NCBI RefSeq assembly: GCF_009765705.1
Contig: NZ_LMUX01000008.1
Coordinates: 222,256-255,991 of the forward strand
From: Burkholderia sp. L27(2015)
GTDB taxonomy: Bacteria > Pseudomonadota > Gammaproteobacteria > Burkholderiales > Burkholderiaceae
Direction: 5' to 3'
Length of the DNA stretch: 33,736 nt
A program made the position numbers and the translations under genes. This document shows positions 1-7,681 of the stretch, in pieces. The notes beneath the pieces were generated by a model, which did not search any database, was not told the DNA's origin, and was given only the letters and a program-made list of their open reading frames with translations. Each line of letters starts with the position of its first letter. The stretch's first letter is position 1.

Positions 1-297
1 CATGCGTCGATCGAGACTGTCGCGGTCTATGCCGTGCGCTCGGAACTTGCCGAAGACGAAGTGATGGCGATGATCGTGCTGCGCCCGGGCGCGACATTGA
101 CGCCCGTCGAAGTGATTGAATGGTGCGAACCGCGTCTTGCCTATTTTGCAGTGCCGCGGTTTGTCGAATTCACCGATGAGTTGCCAAAGACCAGCAACGG
201 CAAGATCCAGAAGTTCGCGTTGCGAGAACGTGGCATCGGCGCCGCAACGTGGGATCGCGAAGCGGCCGGCTACAAGCTGAAACGGCTGGATCGGTAG
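1..297 (+). CDS. AMP-forming acyl-CoA ligase, C-terminal part (5' end outside window)
   Basis: The frame is open from base 1 and ends in TAG at 295-297, so only the last ~98 residues are present. They match the small C-terminal domain of ANL-superfamily CoA ligases, which activate a carboxylic acid as its adenylate and then pass it to CoA. The visible hallmark is LPKTSNGKIQKFALRE, the usual C-terminal motif whose lysine takes part in adenylation. The preceding AYFAVPRFVEF stretch resembles crotonobetaine/carnitine-CoA ligase-like members. The substrate cannot be read from this fragment. The gene converges on the oxidoreductase at 321-1247 with only 23 bp between them. Family confidence is high, substrate confidence low. 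Confidence 0.85.
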   Translation, partial: HASIETVAVYAVRSELAEDEVMAMIVLRPGATLTPVEVIEWCEPRLAYFAVPRFVEFTDELPKTSNGKIQKFALRERGIGAATWDREAAGYKLKRLDR

Positions 298-320
298 CGA
301 GGCGGTTCAATTGCTTGCAC

Positions 321-1247
321 TCACATCACCAGGACCAGGCGACCCCGTGTCACCTTGCCCTGCTCCAACGCACGCTGAGCCACCGCCGCATCCGCAAGCG
401 CATACACACCAGCCACTTGGGGTTGCAATACCCGCTGCTCCGCCAACTGGGCAACCGCCTGCAACACTCTGGGCGACTCGATGATCATCGCACGCGACAC
501 GTGCACGCCGAATGCGTCGCTTTGGTCGACGATCGGCTGCGCCACCAGATAGACCAGATGACCGCCGCGCCGCAGCACCGGATAGGAGCGTGCATGCACA
601 TCGCCGCCCATCAGGTCGAACACGACATCCTGATCGCGCAGCGTGCCAAAATCGTCGCGATCATAGGCAATCGCGTGCTCCGCGCCCAGGCTGCGCACAT
701 AGTCGAGATTAGCCGCACGACAAGTTGCCGTGACATGCGCACCCAGATAACTCGCCAGCTGCACCATCAAGCCGCCGACCGCACCGGAGCCGCCGTGTAT
801 CAACACGCGCGCGCCGCTCGATATCCGTGCAGTCTCAACGACCGGGATCCATGCGCTGATAGCCGGTTGCAAAAGCGCCGCCGCCTGCACATCGGTCAGA
901 CCAACCGGACGCCGAACCACACGCGCCGCGTCGCACACAATAGCGTCCGCATAAGTGCCCCCGCCCGCCGGGTCCGCCGTCACGCAAACGGCATCGTCGA
1001 GCGCGAGGCCGGTGACACCCGCACCGATCTGATCGATCACACCAACCCCATCGCGACCTGGAATCTTGGGAAACGCCAGAGCAAAATGCGCGCGCAACAA
1101 GCCCGCGCGCAGCTTCACGTCGATGGGCGATACCCCCGCGGCCAGCAAACGAACGCGGACTTGCCCGGGCCCCGCCGACGGCGCTGGCCGTTCCACCGGC
1201 TGCAAGACTTCGGGGCCACCGTACTGCGCATACTCAATTACATGCAT
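321..1247 (-). CDS. MDR-family NAD(P)H:quinone oxidoreductase-like protein
   Basis: A 308-residue medium-chain dehydrogenase/reductase of the quinone-oxidoreductase type. The N-terminal GroES-like domain has the GGPEVL opening and GRDGVGVI near residues 64-71. The Rossmann nucleotide-binding motif HGGSGAVGG is at about 151-159. I see no cysteine cluster of the structural-zinc lobe, which fits the zinc-free quinone/enone reductase branch. It probably reduces an activated double bond or quinone using NADPH in the cytoplasm; the substrate is unknown. ATG at 1247 has a modest GAGAG ribosome site. It is the last gene of a probable minus-strand operon with the SRPBCC-like gene (85 bp upstream) and the ABC binding protein. 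Confidence 0.85.
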   Translation of the reverse strand: MHVIEYAQYGGPEVLQPVERPAPSAGPGQVRVRLLAAGVSPIDVKLRAGLLRAHFALAFPKIPGRDGVGVIDQIGAGVTGLALDDAVCVTADPAGGGTYADAIVCDAARVVRRPVGLTDVQAAALLQPAISAWIPVVETARISSGARVLIHGGSGAVGGLMVQLASYLGAHVTATCRAANLDYVRSLGAEHAIAYDRDDFGTLRDQDVVFDLMGGDVHARSYPVLRRGGHLVYLVAQPIVDQSDAFGVHVSRAMIIESPRVLQAVAQLAEQRVLQPQVAGVYALADAAVAQRALEQGKVTRGRLVLVM

Positions 1248-1332
1248 GGATCGATCTCTCGTTCAGCGTCCGACCCGCGACTGCCGTTCATTGCCACTCA
1301 CCACCACTCAACCTGCCGCCAACAATCGCCGT

Positions 1333-1794
1333 TCATGACTTCGGGAAAAAATCCTCCGACCCATCGCGGCCCGATTCGAGCAAGGCTCGGATCAGGAACA
1401 TTTCCGTCTCGTGCGTCGAGCTGATCTGCGCCCACGCGTCGTCGCTTTGCGTCGCCAGCCGCCAGGTAAACAGCGTCACGAGCGCGGTGCCTGGTTCATG
1501 GCCCAAGGTCGGCCCGTCGAACACACGCGCCGCATTACGCAGGCGCAGCGCCGCCTCGCTCGCACCGACATCGTAGTCGATGGTCAACGTCTCGGGGTCC
1601 GCGTGAATGCGCACCCAGGTCTCGGCCCCCGTAAAAATCGATACCCCGACGAACAAATCGGGGCCCACCTCGCGCCGTTGCCAACTACCGAGCGCCCAGC
1701 GCCCCTGGCGCACGCCGTCGGCCATCAACTGGAAAGCGCGTTGCGCGTCGGCTTTCACCAGAATGCTGCTGCTATGACAATAAGCGTCGATCAT
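1333..1794 (-). CDS. SRPBCC/START-like small protein (tentative family)
   Basis: A 153-residue soluble protein without signal peptide or membrane segment. The pattern is SRPBCC-like: an early beta strand followed by KADAQRAFQLMADG, a central W-G-S-W-x-R segment, EPGTALVTLFTW late, and a C-terminal helix (HETEMFLIRALLESG). Such proteins bind small hydrophobic or aromatic ligands; some are cyclases or oxygenase partners. The assignment is from fold pattern only, with no catalytic motif. The ATG at 1794 has a strong GGGAGG ribosome site 7 nt upstream. It lies 39 bp after the binding-protein stop and 85 bp before the oxidoreductase, consistent with a shared transcript. Confidence 0.65.
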   Translation of the reverse strand: MIDAYCHSSSILVKADAQRAFQLMADGVRQGRWALGSWQRREVGPDLFVGVSIFTGAETWVRIHADPETLTIDYDVGASEAALRLRNAARVFDGPTLGHEPGTALVTLFTWRLATQSDDAWAQISSTHETEMFLIRALLESGRDGSEDFFPKS

Positions 1795-1833
1795 CGGCTG
1801 CCTCCCTTTATCCCTTTATTCTATGTAGACGGC

Positions 1834-3387
1834 TCACTTCAATCGGTACTCGGCGGGCAAGACGTAACCACTGTCGAACGTTTGCACTTCGACATTACTG
1901 CGATACGCAATCGTGGTCACGGCCTGCAACAGCGGGATGCCCCAGGACTTCTCCGACGATTCGCGATTCAACGCGCGATAGCCTTCCATGCGCTTTTGCT
2001 CGTCGACTTCGGTCATCAAGGCTTCGATGCGCGGGCCCAACGCCGGATCCTTCCATGCGGAGAAACGCAGCCGCGGGTCCAGGATGCGGCCCGTGTAGTT
2101 CTCGGGATCTCCCGTCGAGTTGGCCCAACTGTAGAGCAGCACACCGCTCATCTTGGTCGCCTGGATTTCGCTGATGACCTTCGCCATCGTGGTTTCCTGC
2201 ATGTCCGCTTGGATGCCGACTTGCTGCCACATGCCGGCGATCGCGCGCGCCATGTCGTAGTCGCTGGGGAACGTGCCATTGGTCGTCAGGAATGGCACCT
2301 TGACCGGCTTGTTCGGACCGTAGCCCGAGCGCGCGAGTGCGGCGATCGCGAGCTTGCGGTCGAAAGGCACTTTGAAACCCGGCACATCGGCGGGCGAGCC
2401 GGGTGTGGCAAACACCGAAATTGGGCGCGCCACGCCGCCGTAGAATGCTTTCGACAACGCTTCCGTGTCGATCGCGTAATGCATCGCCGCACGCACGTTA
2501 TCGTCATCGAACGGCTTGACGTAGTTCGGCATGCGCAGCATATAGATCTCGGAATACGGATAGGTCTTGGTGTTGATGCCCGGGATCTTCGAAAGCCGCT
2601 GCGCCTCGCGCAACGGAATCTGCACAGCAACCCCCGCGCTCCCCGACTCCACGGCCGCGACACGCGCCGCGGGTTCCGGCATCACCTGAAACGTAATGCT
2701 CTTGATCGGCGGCACGCCGCCCCAGTATTTGTCGAAGGCTTCGAGCACGATACGCGAGCCGCGCTCGTAGTCGACCAGCTTGTAGGGACCCGCACCGACC
2801 GGTTTGTTCAGGAAGTCTGCCCCGACTTTCTGCATGTAGTCCTTGGGCAAGATATAACCGGCCAGAAAGCCGAGGTAGATCGCGGCAGCCGGCGTCGGCT
2901 TCGCGTATACCAGCACCGCCTTGGTCGGCGACACGATCTCGATATCCTTCAACGTATTGAACATGCCGCCCACGGCCAGTTTCTTGTCCGAGACCGGGCG
3001 TTCGAGCAGGCTCCACTTCAAGTCTGCGGTGGTGAGTTTCGAGCCGTCGTGAAAGAAAATATCGTTGCGCAATGTCACCGCGAGGCGCTGCGCATTCTTG
3101 TCCTGCCATTCCCAGGCCGTGATCTGCCGGGCCTGCAATTGCAGCGTCGGCGAATACCGCAGCGGCGAGTCAAATACCGTTTCATAGATCGATTGCGCCT
3201 GCGGCACGGTGATCGCGCCCGGATCCCAGGTCGGAACATCGGTGATATAGGCGATATTCAGCGCGCTGGTTCCGCCGGCGGCCTGCGCAGCCGCGGCGAA
3301 CTCCCAGGGAAGGATCGTACCGCCGACGGTGGCTAGCGCGCCCAGCAACATGTGACGACGTTTGGGATCGAACTCGAAACTATTCAT
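1834..3387 (-). CDS. ABC transporter substrate-binding protein, family 5 (peptide/opine type)
   Basis: A 517-residue periplasmic binding protein of the SBP_bac_5 (DppA/OppA-like) family. The N-terminus carries an imperfect twin-arginine signal, KRRHMLLG at residues 9-16, followed by a hydrophobic stretch and AAAAQAAGG. The mature part opens with the family-typical LNIAYITDVPTWDPG, and NDIFFHDGSKLTTADLKWSL matches the conserved 'F.DG..ltA.Dv..s' signature. It should deliver a peptide, opine or similar solute to an ABC importer, but no matching permease or ATPase lies beside it. A clear promoter with an operator-like palindrome sits ~105 bp upstream and is copied at the porin gene, so co-regulation with the porin is likely. 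It is first in a run with the SRPBCC-like and oxidoreductase genes. Confidence 0.93.
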   Translation of the reverse strand: MNSFEFDPKRRHMLLGALATVGGTILPWEFAAAAQAAGGTSALNIAYITDVPTWDPGAITVPQAQSIYETVFDSPLRYSPTLQLQARQITAWEWQDKNAQRLAVTLRNDIFFHDGSKLTTADLKWSLLERPVSDKKLAVGGMFNTLKDIEIVSPTKAVLVYAKPTPAAAIYLGFLAGYILPKDYMQKVGADFLNKPVGAGPYKLVDYERGSRIVLEAFDKYWGGVPPIKSITFQVMPEPAARVAAVESGSAGVAVQIPLREAQRLSKIPGINTKTYPYSEIYMLRMPNYVKPFDDDNVRAAMHYAIDTEALSKAFYGGVARPISVFATPGSPADVPGFKVPFDRKLAIAALARSGYGPNKPVKVPFLTTNGTFPSDYDMARAIAGMWQQVGIQADMQETTMAKVISEIQATKMSGVLLYSWANSTGDPENYTGRILDPRLRFSAWKDPALGPRIEALMTEVDEQKRMEGYRALNRESSEKSWGIPLLQAVTTIAYRSNVEVQTFDSGYVLPAEYRLK

Positions 3388-3489
3388 GGAGGGTTCCAGT
3401 AGGGGAAAAAGGGCACGTTTGCGCCAGCTTTAAAACTTACGACGGACTCGATACCACGATCGGAAAGTGCGCTAAGCTCGCATTTAGCG

Positions 3490-3529
3490 ATTCTGAATTC
3501 AGATTATTTGCGTAAAAATTCGGCGTCAA
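3490..3529 (-). promoter_or_regulatory. Promoter with palindromic operator upstream of the ABC binding protein
   Basis: Read on the minus strand: -35 TTGACG (3524-3529), a 17-bp spacer, -10 TAATCT (3501-3506). A palindrome ATTCTGAATTCAGATT (3490-3505, one mismatched pair; core TCTGAATTCAGA is perfect) overlaps the -10 and the likely start site, a position typical of repressor operators. The same arrangement, with identical spacing, lies upstream of the porin at 5929-5968. The regulator is not in the window; its family cannot be read from the site. Confidence 0.8.
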
Positions 3530-3572
3530 GTATAAAAACATCTTTTGCACTGCAACATAACGCGTGAGCGAA

Positions 3573-3594
3573 CCCACATTGAAGTGGGATTTTT
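3573..3594 (+). terminator. Short hairpin plus T-run between divergent genes
   Basis: CCCAC (3573-3577) pairs with GTGGG (3584-3588) around a 6-nt loop and is followed by ATTTTT. It lies in the leader region of the EthD-like gene, so it could be an attenuator or a barrier to upstream transcription. The stem is only 5 bp, so this is weak. Confidence 0.3.
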
Positions 3595-3678
3595 ACCTCG
3601 GGCTCAAGCCGGGTTGACGTCCCCACGCGCAAATTTTTCACTAGAGTAATATCGGCCCGACCTTTTCAGGAGATTTTT

Positions 3679-4443
3679 ATGGAAGTGTGTCTCTTCATCA
3701 CCGCGATGCCACGCTCGGCCGGGGCCTCACCTGCCCTCGACAATGCGGGCGATATCCTGCAGGCGCTCACCGCTCTGGCGCCGAGCATGCCCGGCCTGAA
3801 ACAGCTCGTGCTGCATACGCCGGTGCCGGGCGGCGCAAACGATCCGTATTTGAAGGACGAGTCGGCGCCGCGCTGCGCAATGCAATTCTATTTCGACGAA
3901 ATCGGTGCGCTGGAGGCGACGCTAGTTAGCGGGGGAGCGCTGCATGCGTTGTTCCATCCGCAGGGGGATGCGTCCTCAGGTATGCAGCATTTCGCGTCAT
4001 TGAACGACACCCTGCTTTCGCAACAGGTGATGGCGGTGCGACGCTTTCCGGTACCGCACCCGCGGGCTCAACAATCGGGCCAATCGGACGACACGCGTTG
4101 CACCTACCTGGTCAGCTACGAAGGCCAGGCCGACGATTTCAATGCATGGCTCGGGCATTACGTCGATCACCATCCGCAGCTCATGGCGCAGTTCCCAGGC
4201 ATACGCCAGATCGAGATCTACACGCGTGTCGACTACCGCAGCGACTTGCCCGCAGCACGCTCGGTAGCGATGCAGCGGAACAAGGTGGTGTTCGACTCAC
4301 CCGATGCGCTCAACGTGGCCTTGGCGTCGCCGGTCCGCCACGCGATGCGAGACGACTTCAAGCTGTTCCCACCGTTCACCGGTGAGAACTTTCACTTCCC
4401 GATGGTCAGCCGCTCATGGCATGCGCAGGCGTCGGCAACGTAA
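3679..4443 (+). CDS. EthD-like protein with two ferredoxin-like halves
   Basis: A 254-residue cytoplasmic protein without signal peptide. It appears to contain two dimeric alpha/beta-barrel halves. In the first (about 1-115), MPGLKQLVLHTP is the strand after the first helix. In the second (about 130-254), TYLVSYEGQADDFNAWLGHYVDHHPQLMAQFPGIRQIEIYTRVD is close to the EthD pattern of a 'W...Y...H.P.....PG...' helix and strand. EthD-type proteins accompany several degradation pathways, where they act as small enzymes or accessory proteins. The reaction here is unknown. ATG has AGGAGA about 7 nt upstream. It is divergent from the ABC binding protein, placing it in the same catabolic neighbourhood. 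Confidence 0.7.
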   Translation: MEVCLFITAMPRSAGASPALDNAGDILQALTALAPSMPGLKQLVLHTPVPGGANDPYLKDESAPRCAMQFYFDEIGALEATLVSGGALHALFHPQGDASSGMQHFASLNDTLLSQQVMAVRRFPVPHPRAQQSGQSDDTRCTYLVSYEGQADDFNAWLGHYVDHHPQLMAQFPGIRQIEIYTRVDYRSDLPAARSVAMQRNKVVFDSPDALNVALASPVRHAMRDDFKLFPPFTGENFHFPMVSRSWHAQASAT

Positions 4444-4469
4444 CATCACCAACGTCTGCCAAGCACAAT

Positions 4470-4501
4470 ACCGGATCGCGCGTTTAGGCTAGCGATCCGG
4501 T
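4470..4501. terminator. Stem-loop between convergent EthD-like and porin genes
   Basis: A perfect 10-bp inverted repeat, ACCGGATCGC (4470-4479) with GCGATCCGGT (4492-4501), loop of 12 nt. It sits between two converging genes and could end transcripts from either side, but neither strand shows a good T-run. Confidence 0.45.
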
Positions 4502-4521
4502 CGGGCCTGCCGGGCGATCGT

Positions 4522-5643
4522 TTAGAACTTCACACGCAGACCCACGCGCACTTCCACTTGGTTGGGCGTGCTCGATGGCGCAAGTACCGGCGCAAGGTCG
4601 GCAACGGCGCCGCCACCAGCGTGCATGTAGGTCGCAATCGTGTACACGTCAGTACGCTTGGACAAGTAGTAATCGGCGCTGGCATCCACTTCCTGATACT
4701 TCGGTTTCTGTCCGGTTGCCGAGACACTGCCTTGGGTGTAGCTGTAGGCAGTACCGAGCTGCAACGACGGAGTCACCAGGTAGCTCAAGACAACTTCACC
4801 GATATTAAAGGTGACGTGCCCACCGATCTTCGCACCCAGAGTCGGATCCAAATTGGAGAACTGGGTATTGGTCCAGTCGCCACTGAGCGTAAAACTGCCG
4901 AACTTGTAAAGAGCGCCTGCACCGACCACTCGGTAGTTGCCCGCGGCAATGCCGTAGTTGCCGTCGACGGTGTTGGTCGGCGTCCACACGCCCTCGGTCA
5001 CAGCGGCGGCCGGGTGATCGATCTCCGTGTAAGCGGTGGCCAGCGTCAATGAGCCTCCCTGGTACTGGAGGGCAAACGACTTGGCGCTTTCCAGAGCGAA
5101 GGCACCCGGAGTGCCGCCGAAACTGTACTCGCCCACAGCGGTGAAGCCGCCGATGACAGGCGAAACGTACTTGACTGCATTATTCAGGCGGAAATCGATA
5201 CCGTTGTTGTCCAGGTCGCCCGGGTGCGGGAACAAAATACCGCCAGGAAGCTGCGCGTTCGCCGACAGTGCACCCACGTAATCGCCGATTTCCTCATCCT
5301 GCCGACCGAAGGTCACGGTACCGTACTTCTTGCTGCTCAAGCCGACATAGGCTGGCCGGCCGAATTCGCGGCCACCCTGGCTAAACGCGCCATTGTTGAC
5401 GTTGAAGCCGTTTTCCAACTTGAAGACCGCCGAGTTGCCGCCGCCAAGGTCCTCGACCCCCTGGATGCCCCAACGATTGCCCTGCGAGATACTGCCTGAC
5501 ATTTGAAGGGCGCTATGGCCGCCCTGGTTATTGGAATAGGTCAGACCGTTATCGATAATGCCGTACAGCGTCACACTGCTCTGAGCGTAAGCACCGCCGC
5601 TCACGCCTAGTACTCCTAAAAATACTGCGAGAATATTTTTCAC
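4522..5643 (-). CDS. Outer-membrane porin (Gram-negative trimeric type)
   Basis: A 373-residue porin of the 16-strand, OmpC-like family common in Burkholderiales. The signal peptide is MKNILAVFLGVLGVSGGAYA with cleavage after residue 20. The mature N-terminus begins QSSVTLYGIIDNGLTY, the family's usual first strand. Strand-and-loop repeats such as RWGIQGVEDLGGGNSAVFKLENGF and YVGLSSKKYGTVTFGRQ are diagnostic, and the protein ends in an aromatic residue (VRVGLRVKF), the signal read by the BAM assembly machinery. It should let small hydrophilic solutes through the outer membrane. Its promoter carries the same palindrome as the ABC binding protein, so the pair may form an outer-membrane-to-periplasm uptake route. 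The predicted 5' UTR is long, about 285 nt. Confidence 0.95.
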   Translation of the reverse strand: MKNILAVFLGVLGVSGGAYAQSSVTLYGIIDNGLTYSNNQGGHSALQMSGSISQGNRWGIQGVEDLGGGNSAVFKLENGFNVNNGAFSQGGREFGRPAYVGLSSKKYGTVTFGRQDEEIGDYVGALSANAQLPGGILFPHPGDLDNNGIDFRLNNAVKYVSPVIGGFTAVGEYSFGGTPGAFALESAKSFALQYQGGSLTLATAYTEIDHPAAAVTEGVWTPTNTVDGNYGIAAGNYRVVGAGALYKFGSFTLSGDWTNTQFSNLDPTLGAKIGGHVTFNIGEVVLSYLVTPSLQLGTAYSYTQGSVSATGQKPKYQEVDASADYYLSKRTDVYTIATYMHAGGGAVADLAPVLAPSSTPNQVEVRVGLRVKF

Positions 5644-5928
5644 GTGTACCTCGAACTTAGTCGTTGAGCCTACAAAGATTACCGTTATCGCCTTCGCACG
5701 CTAGGCGACAGACGATGCCCCGATTCAACATGCCGTCCTGTCGACCGGCATGGCTACCCCTACCCCACCGAAGGGCTCGCGCCATCCGATTCGACTACTG
5801 CCTGCCGCGTCTACGCTTGACGAACTGAACCGCGCCGCTGTGTGTAGCTTTCGTTCTACGGCGCGATACGGTTCATGCTGTCCCGTCCAGCTTCGAACCG
5901 AGGCCGTGCATTTCCACTCAAAAAGGTC
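5644..5928 (-). other. Predicted long 5' untranslated leader of the porin
   Basis: About 285 bp between the predicted porin promoter and its ATG. It contains an inverted repeat CATGCCG (5729-5735) / CGGCATG (5746-5752). I find no convincing ORF with a ribosome site. The length suggests post-transcriptional control, which is common for porins, but nothing here proves it. Confidence 0.4.
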
Positions 5929-5968
5929 ATTCTGAATTCAGAATATTTATTAAAAATTTAACCGTCAA
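5929..5968 (-). promoter_or_regulatory. Porin promoter with perfect 16-bp palindromic operator
   Basis: On the minus strand: -35 TTGACG (5963-5968), a 17-bp spacer, -10 TATTCT (5940-5945). ATTCTGAATTCAGAAT (5929-5944) is a perfect 16-bp palindrome overlapping the -10 and start site. Spacer length, A/T-rich spacer and palindrome position match the promoter at 3490-3529, on the same strand. Nothing else is visible between here and 6382 beyond GC-rich non-coding sequence. Confidence 0.82.
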
Positions 5969-6382
5969 GCATTAATAAAAAATGGGGGCTCCGTTCATGG
6001 GACCGTGGTAAGTGCTTGACGCGGGCGAACAGGACGTCCGCCCGCCATTCGGATCATGCGAACGTTTTGGCGGCGTGCCGCGTGGTGGCGGCTGTGCGCC
6101 AGCGCTGGTGGCTTGCACCGCGACGGCGTGTGACGGGGATGTGGCGCGTGCGTTTCTCAGGCGTCGTGGCGCCGTGACAACATCGGGCATACCCTGCAAG
6201 CGCTTTTGACCTGCTTTTCTCTATCTGTGTTCGCGAGCGAACAGCGCTGCCCTGTTCCTGAAGCCGATGCTCAAGTTACGAATGCGAGCCGCTCGACGCA
6301 TCAAGCAATGGACTGGCCGTCGCTGGGCTGTCCGCATCGTGGCGCCGCGCCGCGTTCTTCGAAGCATCAACGGAGCGAATTG
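5969..6382. other. Intergenic region without a supportable gene
   Basis: Between the porin promoter and the small gene at 6383. Short open frames occur on both strands, but none has a ribosome site or a recognisable protein. The frame of the 6383 gene is open upstream to 6206, but the translated extension looks non-coding. Confidence 0.5.
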
Positions 6383-6646
6383 ATGCATACACTTTCACGC
6401 AGCAAAGATCCCACGATGCTCGTGTTGATGGCGCTTATTCGAGCGCTACACGAGGAAGGCATGCTTCCCGCGCAAGCCATCGCGGACGTTCTCGATCGTC
6501 GGGCGCTGAATGCAGCGTTACGCCACAAGGTGTCGGAAGATGAAACGACGGTTCAACGCACTGCCGTCGCGCTCCAGGAGCTGGCGGATGACATCGAGCG
6601 TAATCACTCATTTCGCAAGCAGACACCATCTCGGACGCGGAAGTGA
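6383..6646 (+). CDS. Small hypothetical protein (87 aa)
   Basis: I do not recognise this protein. From ATG 6383, which has GGAG seven bases upstream, it encodes 87 residues. The middle looks helical: MLVLMALIRALHEEGMLPAQAIADVLD, then a second helix around VQRTAVALQELADDIE, and a basic, disordered tail (KQTPSRTRK). There is no signal peptide. The frame is open further upstream to 6206, but that extension is compositionally odd and lacks a ribosome site, so the short form is preferred. It may be transcribed alone; the chorismate mutase gene follows 99 bp later on the same strand. Confidence 0.6.
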   Translation: MHTLSRSKDPTMLVLMALIRALHEEGMLPAQAIADVLDRRALNAALRHKVSEDETTVQRTAVALQELADDIERNHSFRKQTPSRTRK

Positions 6647-6745
6647 GCAAGCCGGTGGCTTGCCTTTAATACCAAGGTTCCCCGTTCATCTTTGTTACTA
6701 TGGACTCGACAATTTGAAATAAAAACAGCCGGAGACTCGACGCAC

Positions 6746-7330
6746 ATGAAAGCATGGAAAGAAGCGGGCTTTCGTGCCCTCGCCTTGAGTCTTATCGCGT
6801 CGGGCATGGTGATGTGTTTCGAAGCACAGGCGGTACAGACCGACCCGGCCTTGAGCAACGTGATCGATTTGGCATCTCGGCGCATCGCGTTGGCCGAGCC
6901 CGCAGCCCGAGCGAAGTGGGCCCGCCAGGAACCGGTCGTCGACCCCGTCCACGAGCAAGCCTCACTGACCCGCTTGACGCAGCGGGCGCCCGAAAACGGT
7001 GTGAACGTTGATTTTGCGCGCCAGTTTTTCGGCGACCAGTTGGACGCCGTCAATAGCGTAGAGAACGCTCTTTATGCGCAATGGCGTACTGCACCGCCTC
7101 AAGGTCCAGTGCCCGACCTCGCAACCACCGTGCGCCCCGAGCAGGAACGGATCGAACACGCGATGTTGATGGCTTTGGCGCAGATTCAGGTTATGCGTAC
7201 TGCGCCCGATTGCGGCGCTCGTTTGGCGCAAAGCCTGGCGAACTGGAAAACCACCGCAGCCATTGATAGCGGCCGAGCGGCAGCACTACGCATCGCACTC
7301 GCCCACGTGTGTGCGAGCGGTCGGAGTTAA
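6746..7330 (+). CDS. Secreted chorismate mutase, AroQ-gamma class
   Basis: A 194-residue exported protein converting chorismate to prephenate, here in the periplasm. Residues 1-29 form a signal peptide ending FEAQA. The rest follows the all-helical AroQ-gamma plan of the secreted Mycobacterium tuberculosis enzyme: LASRRIALAEP (Arg46), AKW (Lys57), FFGDQLDAVNSVENALYAQW (Glu106), and a C-terminal segment with two cysteines (Cys156, Cys189) at the places of that enzyme's disulphide. By eye, a commonly conserved Arg of the DPxRE segment is His69, and the Thr/Ser/Asn before the helix-turn is Val102. Start ATG 6746 has GGAGA 10 nt upstream; an earlier in-frame TTG at 6692 would spoil the signal peptide. 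Confidence 0.88.
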   Translation: MKAWKEAGFRALALSLIASGMVMCFEAQAVQTDPALSNVIDLASRRIALAEPAARAKWARQEPVVDPVHEQASLTRLTQRAPENGVNVDFARQFFGDQLDAVNSVENALYAQWRTAPPQGPVPDLATTVRPEQERIEHAMLMALAQIQVMRTAPDCGARLAQSLANWKTTAAIDSGRAAALRIALAHVCASGRS

Positions 7331-7380
7331 AACCGGCAAGCCGCTTTTATTCCCACCTCGGTGGTGGTGTTCTCGACAAA

Positions 7381-7402
7381 AGGCCGCGGCACACCGCGGC
7401 CT
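7381..7402 (-). terminator. Intrinsic terminator of the DUF4148 gene
   Basis: A perfect 9-bp stem, AGGCCGCGG (7381-7389) with CCGCGGCCT (7394-7402), 4-nt loop. On the minus strand it is followed by TTTG, 16 bp after the DUF4148 stop. It may also stop the converging chorismate mutase transcript. Confidence 0.65.
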
Positions 7403-7417
7403 GATTCACCGGACCAA

Positions 7418-7681
7418 TTACGACCCTTGCGCGGCAGTTGATTGCTCGGCAAGTGCACGAGCTTGATGCTGAGCGGCGACTTTGGCTTCCGCAGCTTGTA
7501 CGTTTTGCGGGTAGTTGTACCAGTCATTCGGATTGTATCCAGCGGCTTCCAGCTCGGCCAGCTCGTGCTTCACTTGAGCACGGGTCACGGGCTGCTGGTT
7601 GTCCACGGATTGCGCATACGACAAAACGGGTGCTGAGAGCAACGCGGCCATAACTACGAGCATCTTGTATGTATTTTTCAT
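7418..7681 (-). CDS. DUF4148 small exported protein
   Basis: An 87-residue protein with a cleavable signal peptide (MKNTYKMLVVMAALLSAPVLSYAQ). The mature part carries the DUF4148 signature: VTRAQVKHELAELEAAGYNPNDWYNYPQNVQAAEAKVAAQ. This family is abundant, often in many copies, in Burkholderiaceae; its function is unknown and it is presumed periplasmic. The start has AGAGGT about 7 nt upstream. It appears to be a single-gene unit with its own terminator at 7381-7402. Confidence 0.9.
   Translation of the reverse strand: MKNTYKMLVVMAALLSAPVLSYAQSVDNQQPVTRAQVKHELAELEAAGYNPNDWYNYPQNVQAAEAKVAAQHQARALAEQSTAAQGS

Noticed and set aside
1411-3336. Long plus-strand open frame opposite the ABC binding protein (641 codons)
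   Set aside because: Arg/His-rich with no recognisable motif; it is the GC-driven antisense frame of a well-supported gene.
5750-6209. Short open frames on both strands upstream of the small gene at 6383
   Set aside because: No ribosome sites, no hydrophobic or motif pattern; they overlap the porin leader and promoter.
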